DNA of 9,128 nucleotides, taken from contig JAISOU010000085.1 in the NCBI GenBank assembly GCA_031275395.1, positions 1 through 9,128 of the forward strand, read 5' to 3'. Shown here one piece after another: positions 4,734-9,128 of the stretch. Below the pieces are notes generated by a model, which saw nothing but the letters and a program-made list of their open reading frames with translations, did no database searches and was not told the DNA's origin. The position numbers and the translations under genes were made by a program. The stretch's first letter is position 1, and every line of letters starts with the position of its first letter. The stretch comes from Helicobacteraceae bacterium. Its GTDB lineage: Bacteria; Campylobacterota; Campylobacteria; Campylobacterales; SZUA-545.

Positions 4734-7454
4734 CTATTTTAAGTCCGCCCAATTTTTTGCGCGCGAAAGCGAAACTTCCAGCGGAACGTTTAGCGCGTAG
4801 GCGTTTTGCATTTCGCGCTTAATAATTTCCGCCGCTTCCTCCGCGTAATCTTCCGTCGTTTCAAATAGCAGTTCGTCGTGGATTTGTAACGCCATTTTTA
4901 CGCGGTTATTTTCTTGAAAAACGCGATTTATATTAAGCATTGCGAGCTTGATAAGATCGGCGGCGCTACCTTGAAAGCGCGTATTAACCGCTTCGCGCTC
5001 AAAACGGGCGACGTGTTGATCGCGGGCGTTTTCAAAGTCAAAATATCTTCTGCGCCCAAGCAGGGTAGAAATGTAGCCGTACGAGTGAGCGTCGCGCTTA
5101 AGGCTTTCTATGTACGCCTTAATCGTGGGAAACTTGGCGAAATAGTCCTCGATCACTCGTTTAGCTTCGGCTGGGCTTATACCTATATCGGCGGAAAGTT
5201 TGCGTTGCCCCATTCCGTAAATTAGTCCAAAATTAACGCTCTTTGCGATATGCCGCGATTCGCTCGCCTTGTCGCCAAATAGCGCCTTAGCCGTTTCAAG
5301 GTGAATATCGCGGCGGTTTTTGAACGCCTCTATTAACGTCTGATCGCCGCTAAAATGCGCCAATAATCTTAACTCGATCTGAGAATAGTCGGCGCTTAGA
5401 AATATAAAGCCTTTTTTTGCGATAAAACCGCGTCTTATCTGTCGTCCAGTTTCGGTGCGCGTAGGGATATTTTGTAGGTTCGGTTCGCTAGAGCTTAATC
5501 TACCCGTCGCCGTGCCGACTTGGGAAAAATGCGTATGCACGCGCTTAGAATGCCGCGCGATCGCAAGGAAGGGTTCGATATAGGTCGATCGCAACTTGGC
5601 GAGTTCGCGGTAATTAAGCAGTTCATTGACAATCTGGTGTTCCGCGCTTAAAGCGGATAAAACCGATTCGTCCGTGCTGTAACCGCCGCCCTTTTTCGTT
5701 TTTTTACCGCTGGGCAGTTTAAGTCTTTCAAAAAGAACGACGCCCAATTGTTGCGTAGAATTAAGGTTAAAACTTTCGCCCGCAAGCGCGTAAATACGAT
5801 CGGTTAAAGAGGCGATCTCCTCTTGCATTTTAGAGTGCAAAGAGGCAAAAAATGGCGCGTCTATCTCTAAACCCGTATCTTCAAGCTCTCGTAAAACGCG
5901 CATAAACGGTATTTCAACCTCGTGCAAGATTTTTAGCGCCGCTTCGTTTAAGGTTTTTAAGCGTTCCAGTAAGATCGGATATAACCTTAGCGTCATCACC
6001 GCGTCTTCGCTGGCGTATCGGCAGGCGGCGGATAGTTCGACCTCGCTAAAATTATTTAAGCCTTTCGTTACGTTTTTGAAGCTAATCATCTCGTGGTTTA
6101 GATAGTTTTTTGCAAGCTCGTCTAACCCCACCGGTTTTTCCGGATCGATCAGCCACGCTATTAACATAGTATCGTTTTCGATTGCAAGATTATTTATTCC
6201 CAGCGAATGATTAAGAATATGCAGATCAAACTTAAGATTCTGTCCGATGGTTTTCGCTTTTGAAAATAATTTTTTGATCGCCTCTTTCGCGCATTCGATC
6301 GATATTTGCGCGGGCACTCCCAAATAGCGGTGTCCTACGGCGGCGTAATATCCGATCTCCTCGCTCCAAGCAAAGCTAAACCCCGCCAAACGAGCGACGC
6401 GAACGTCCAGACTGTCCGTTTCCGTGTCAAAAGCTACGATCGAGTTTTGCGGTATTGCGTCGATCGTATCTAAAAGAGTTTTCTCGTCGGTAATTAAAAC
6501 GCTTTCGAAGGGCGCGGCGGCGATCTTTGATTTGTCGTCGTCAAAAAGGTTGCGATCGCTACGGTTTTTATAGGATTTTTTAGCGTCTATTGCCTCTATT
6601 TGCGCATTTTTCTCGGCGCGTTTTAGCGCCGCTTTTATATCGTATTGTGCAAGCTCTTCCGCAATGTTGAAAATAGGATCGGCGGGGATTGCGAAGCTCT
6701 CGTAATCTAGCTTATCGATCGCCGTTTTGTCTAGCGTAACTAATTGGCGCGATAAAAACGCCTCCTCTTTGCTTTCTATCAGTAGATTTCTTACTCTTTC
6801 AGGCGTAATTTTATCGATATTTTTATAGATATTTTCCAATGTTTTATATTCGTTAATTAGCCTTGCCGCGCCTTTTTCTCCTATGCCTTTTACGCCCGGC
6901 ACGTTATCGGAGCTATCGCCTAAAATCGCCTGAAACTCGACAAAATCTTTCGGTTCTACGCCGAACTTTTCAACGCACGCTTTAGCGTCGATCACGCGCT
7001 GTTTCATCGGGTCGAAAACGGAGATTTTATCGCCGTCGATTAGCTGATACATATCTTTATCGCCGCTGATAATGCGAGAGAAATAGCCGTCGGATTTTGC
7101 CCTGCTCGCGATCGAAGCGATCACGTCGTCGGCTTCAAAACCGCTTTTTCGCGCCAGCGCGAAGCCCATCTTTTCGATCCACTCGAGCGCGACTGGTATC
7201 TGCAAAAGCAACGCCTCGTCCGGCGGTTTGCGGTTTGCCTTGTAGTTTGCGTAGATCGTATGGCGAAAACTTTTTTCGGGGCTTTCGGCAGTAAAAACTA
7301 TGTAATCACCGTTGTCCTTGACGACGCGACCGATAAAATTAATAAAACCCGTAAGTAGGCCCGTCGGAAAACCGCTTTTGTTCGTTAGCGGCGGCAAGGC
7401 GTGATAACTGCGAAAGAAAAAGCCAAACGTGTCGATGATAGCGATTGTTTTCAT
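4734..7454 (-). CDS. polA: DNA polymerase I
   Basis: A 906-residue, full-length family A polymerase for Okazaki-fragment maturation and repair synthesis. The N-terminal 5' nuclease domain (1 to about 290) carries I-D-T-F-G-F-F-F-R at 7-15, G-F-E-A-D-D (105-110) and the helix-hairpin-helix part with D-S-S-D-N-V-P-G-V-K-G-I-G (180-192). The 3'-5' exonuclease domain (about 320-500) has D-T-E-T-D (343-347) and Y-A-S-E-D (480-484), so the metal-binding acids are kept and proofreading is probably active. In the polymerase domain motif A is D-Y-S-Q-I-E-L-R-L (689-697), motif B runs from R734 to G748 (R-H-I-A-K-S-V-N-F-G-L-I-Y-G-M), and motif C is I-H-D-E-L (858-862). The start is clear because residues 1-15 match the family N-terminus. 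No Shine-Dalgarno is seen directly before the ATG (AGAAGG is about 30 bases away), suggesting a weak start. Plus-strand open frames inside it are shadows. Confidence 0.98.
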   Translation of the reverse strand: MKTIAIIDTFGFFFRSYHALPPLTNKSGFPTGLLTGFINFIGRVVKDNGDYIVFTAESPEKSFRHTIYANYKANRKPPDEALLLQIPVALEWIEKMGFALARKSGFEADDVIASIASRAKSDGYFSRIISGDKDMYQLIDGDKISVFDPMKQRVIDAKACVEKFGVEPKDFVEFQAILGDSSDNVPGVKGIGEKGAARLINEYKTLENIYKNIDKITPERVRNLLIESKEEAFLSRQLVTLDKTAIDKLDYESFAIPADPIFNIAEELAQYDIKAALKRAEKNAQIEAIDAKKSYKNRSDRNLFDDDKSKIAAAPFESVLITDEKTLLDTIDAIPQNSIVAFDTETDSLDVRVARLAGFSFAWSEEIGYYAAVGHRYLGVPAQISIECAKEAIKKLFSKAKTIGQNLKFDLHILNHSLGINNLAIENDTMLIAWLIDPEKPVGLDELAKNYLNHEMISFKNVTKGLNNFSEVELSAACRYASEDAVMTLRLYPILLERLKTLNEAALKILHEVEIPFMRVLRELEDTGLEIDAPFFASLHSKMQEEIASLTDRIYALAGESFNLNSTQQLGVVLFERLKLPSGKKTKKGGGYSTDESVLSALSAEHQIVNELLNYRELAKLRSTYIEPFLAIARHSKRVHTHFSQVGTATGRLSSSEPNLQNIPTRTETGRQIRRGFIAKKGFIFLSADYSQIELRLLAHFSGDQTLIEAFKNRRDIHLETAKALFGDKASESRHIAKSVNFGLIYGMGQRKLSADIGISPAEAKRVIEDYFAKFPTIKAYIESLKRDAHSYGYISTLLGRRRYFDFENARDQHVARFEREAVNTRFQGSAADLIKLAMLNINRVFQENNRVKMALQIHDELLFETTEDYAEEAAEIIKREMQNAYALNVPLEVSLSRAKNWADLK

Positions 7455-7738
7455 ATGAGAAGTTTAGCGAACGCTTCCAAAACCTTCTTTTATGCGCTTT
7501 AACCAATATAGACAAGGAAGCTATGGACAATCGACTAGCAGTAATCAAACTAAGATCAAAAACGATAAAAACTTGTCGTAATCTTGATAACCTTACAAAC
7601 CCGCTTATGCTCAATTCTTGCTTCCTCGCTAAAACCCTCTTTGTTTCTCCCTTTAGTCGCTCCATAAGCTAGATTTCTATAGACTAGCGCGGTTTCATTC
7701 AACATACCAAATAGGCGCAAGGAGTTTCAACGAACGGA
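7455..7738. other. Divergent spacer between polA and the accessory module
   Basis: This 284-base stretch lies between two divergently read genes and must hold both promoters. It is visibly poorer in GC and in GATCG words than the genes to its left. Two overlapping open frames exist here, one per strand. The only one with a Shine-Dalgarno-like AAGGAAG (7514-7520) starts at ATG 7523 and would give a 49-residue peptide. Its composition is unremarkable and I cannot support it as a gene. An imperfect inverted repeat GCTAG-N11-CTAGC (7668-7688) contains the palindrome TCTATAGA (7676-7683) and a -10-like TATAGA, a possible operator or promoter for the module. No terminator, tRNA or repeat array is seen. 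Confidence 0.4.
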
Positions 7739-8332
7739 ATGAACGAAGCGTTGGTTAGCGGGCGGAAATGTAGCGACGCTAAAGCCGAATATTTTCCATT
7801 AGCGAAGGCGCCTTACGTAACGGACGATCTGACAGGGACGAACGCCTCGCTCAACACATGGGAAAGAGGACAAAGGCAGTTTGGCTGGCGACGTGATGGA
7901 GGAAAAAGAGCGCACGCTGGTTGCGATCTGTATGGAACAGAGGGCGATCCTATTTTCGCTATTAAAGCGGGAGTAGTTACGCGCTCCAAAGACAGATTTC
8001 ACAGCGGAACTGGCGTTGTTGAGATCGATCACGGAGATTATACGATTCGCTACGGCGAAATCAAAGTAGGTAACAGACTTGTCGAAGAAGGTGATCACGT
8101 CAAGGCGGGACAGAAGATTGCAAAGGTGGGCAAATGCGACGGCGTAAATAATCCTATGTTGCATTTTGAGCAGTATGATAATACTTTAGGCGGAGATCTT
8201 TCTAACGTAAAAAACGCAACCTTTAAACATTCAAATGGGCTTCCATATTATCGCCGTTTAGATCTAATAAATCCTGCGGAGTTACTAAATACTCTGTTCA
8301 AAAAACCTTTACCGAAGGAGGCAAAGATATGA
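7739..8332 (+). CDS. LytM/M23-type peptidoglycan peptidase-like protein, no signal peptide
   Basis: A 197-residue protein whose residues about 55-150 form a LytM/M23 metallopeptidase domain, a family that cuts cross-bridge or stem peptides in peptidoglycan. H-x-x-x-D (H59, D63) and the His of L-H-F-E (H142) would bind zinc. The hydrophobic core reads P-I-F-A-I-K-A-G-V-V and V-K-A-G-Q-K-I-A-K-V-G. The two positions that are catalytic His in LytM differ: Y-G-E-I (E107) instead of Y-x-H-L, and M-L-H-F-E (M140) instead of H-L-H-F-E. From memory, a subgroup of M23 proteins shares R-Y-G-E and M-L-H-F-E and ends with a D-L-I-N-P block like the one at 175-179, so this is probably a family trait, not decay. 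There is no signal peptide or membrane segment. The start ATG has AAGGAG (7719-7724) 14 bases upstream, and no other in-frame start lies between. It overlaps the next gene by ATGA. A secreted toxin/effector is likely. Confidence 0.75.
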   Translation: MNEALVSGRKCSDAKAEYFPLAKAPYVTDDLTGTNASLNTWERGQRQFGWRRDGGKRAHAGCDLYGTEGDPIFAIKAGVVTRSKDRFHSGTGVVEIDHGDYTIRYGEIKVGNRLVEEGDHVKAGQKIAKVGKCDGVNNPMLHFEQYDNTLGGDLSNVKNATFKHSNGLPYYRRLDLINPAELLNTLFKKPLPKEAKI

Positions 8333-8891
8333 AAACGTTGATTTTGCTTTTGCAGATTTTTTGCGGCGTTATGTTGGCAAACAATGATAACTGCGACTAT
8401 TTTGGCGCAAATATAAAGCCTATTAAAAACGCTAAAACCTATAATGGCGTTACCGATTTCAGCGGCGATTATAACGGAGACGGTATACAGGATCGTCTTG
8501 TATTTACGTATCTGCCATGCAAACCGCAATTCGCAAAAGACGTCAATGTCGTTTATATGCTTGGCGATATTAGCAAGCCAGAATATCGTGAAGAAGGCAC
8601 TATCGGTCTCGCTTTTATATTATCGGATAAAACAAAGGATCGGTGCAAGAAGTATATTATATATGACGACAGCTTTTTTGTTTCTATTGGTAAAGGCGGT
8701 ATGTGGTCGCCTACGGGACTACACGCTGATTTCGTCAAAAAAATAGCGAACGTTATCTTGTATGGAAAGAACAGGAGGTTGACGTAAAAACCGACGCTAT
8801 AGAAGTTATTAGCGCGTCTTTAGCGGGCATTTTAATTTATTGGAACGGCGAAACCTTTCACGCCGAGTGGGAAAAAGATTTCGATCCGTAA
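8329..8891 (+). pseudogene. Secreted FG-GAP-like protein, candidate protector, split by a frameshift
   Basis: As written the frame stops at TAA 8785-8787 after 152 residues. From the A7 tract at 8737-8743 the -1 frame continues with 49 sensible codons (N-S-E-R-Y-L-V-W-K-E-Q-E-V-D-V ... F-H-A-E-W-E-K-D-F-D-P) to TAA 8889-8891, restoring a 187-residue protein. The 0-frame tail after the tract is basic and short, so I take the 187-residue form as ancestral. Residues 1-17 are a signal peptide (cleavage about A17-N18). D-F-S-G-D-Y-N-G-D-G-I-Q-D-R at 43-56 is an FG-GAP or calcium-loop-like Asp/Gly motif, also seen in periplasmic inhibitors of cell-wall enzymes. The start has an ideal AAGGAGG (8315-8321) and overlaps the M23-like gene by ATGA. 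The arrangement suggests an immunity protein protecting the periplasm. The shift may be real decay, a variable tract, recoding or a read error. Confidence 0.6.
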
Positions 8892-8930
8892 TATATTTAA
8901 AAAAGTAATCTACCTAAGGAGGTTAAATAG

Positions 8931-9128
8931 ATGCTTCGATCATTGCTTAATCAATTGATTTTAGCCATATTTACTTGGTTTTTATGCGGCGTTTCAGTCT
9001 ATGCTTTGCAAACCGATCTATTAAACGATCCTAAGATCGTCAAAGCTTTGCAGGAGGACGAAATTACGATCGTCAAGATTGAAAAAATCTTAACGGACGT
9101 TAACGTTTCTAAAACCAAACAAGGTTAT
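8931..9128 (+). CDS. Secreted protein of unknown function (partial, runs off the window)
   Basis: The first 66 codons are present and open to the window edge. The N-terminus has a long hydrophobic segment (about residues 8-25, I-L-A-I-F-T-W-F-L-C-G-V-S-V-Y-A) followed by L-Q-T-D, a likely Sec signal peptide ending near A26. It is not a convincing lipobox. The visible mature part is Lys/Asp-rich (L-L-N-D-P-K-I-V-K-A-L-Q-E-D-E) with no motif I recognise. A strong AAGGAGG (8916-8922) lies 8 bases before the ATG. It starts 39 bases after the restored end of the preceding secreted protein and is probably in the same transcript. It could be a second protector or an accessory periplasmic protein of the module. 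Confidence 0.7.
   Translation, partial: MLRSLLNQLILAIFTWFLCGVSVYALQTDLLNDPKIVKALQEDEITIVKIEKILTDVNVSKTKQGY

Noticed and set aside
7339-7672. Overlapping open frames on both strands upstream of polA
   Set aside because: Both run partly into polA, have no good start signals for their full length, and show ordinary low-complexity composition. The 49-residue option from 7523 has an AAGGAAG but nothing else in favour.
8737-8743. Programmed -1 frameshifting as the sole explanation
   Set aside because: The 0-frame context C AAA AAA gives an imperfect P-site re-pairing, and no obvious stimulatory hairpin was seen just downstream. Kept as one option, not the preferred one.
8248-8746. Open frames on the minus strand and in a third plus frame across the exported protein
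   Set aside because: They overlap a frame with a signal peptide, a strong ribosome site and ATGA coupling; they have none of these.
1-9128. CRISPR array, insertion sequence, tRNA or attachment site
   Set aside because: No spaced direct repeats, transposase motifs, terminal inverted repeats or tRNA cloverleaf were found by eye on either strand.

Overview
The window reads like a chromosomal segment of a Campylobacterota (epsilonproteobacterial) genome, or a close relative. The pointers are an LpoB / COG3014 / LPP20 lipoprotein cluster with Helicobacter-type LPP20, a promoter with a strong extended -10 and no clear -35, and lysine-rich proteins encoded with many GATC/CGATCG codon pairs. No ribosomal RNA is present, so the placement is an inference of moderate strength.

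Layout: (1) Bases 1-123 are the last 40 codons of a gene ending in an SGNH-type acyltransferase/esterase motif. (2) Bases 200-524 are the RNase P RNA gene rnpB, with its promoter at 187-192; the 5' and 3' ends pair perfectly and all universal blocks are visible. (3) Bases 583-3391 carry three consecutive lipoprotein genes read as one operon: an LpoB-like protein, a COG3014-like TPR protein and an LPP20-domain protein. (4) Bases 3392-3706 hold no intact annotated gene but contain an interrupted open frame that ends in an ATGA overlap with the next gene, a secreted coiled-coil protein (3707-4171). (5) At 4436-4657 lies a 73-residue orphan protein resembling a sigma-factor region 4 helix-turn-helix. 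(6) polA, full-length DNA polymerase I, runs on the minus strand (7454-4734) and converges on it across a hairpin. (7) From 7739 to the right edge is a compact plus-strand accessory module: a LytM/M23-type protein without signal peptide, an ATGA-overlapping secreted protein with an FG-GAP-like Asp/Gly loop that is split by a frameshift at an A7 tract, and a second secreted protein cut by the window edge.

How they may work together: the three lipoproteins are probably outer-membrane envelope factors (the LpoB family stimulates peptidoglycan synthases). The accessory module at the right looks like a peptidoglycan-targeting effector followed by periplasmic protector (immunity) proteins. This is based on a cytoplasmic M23 protein translationally coupled to exported partners; no secretion genes are visible in the window. 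The frameshift in the first candidate protector, the unusual catalytic residues of the M23 domain, the orphan sigma-4-like protein and the broken membrane-like ORF before the coiled-coil gene are the points most worth checking.
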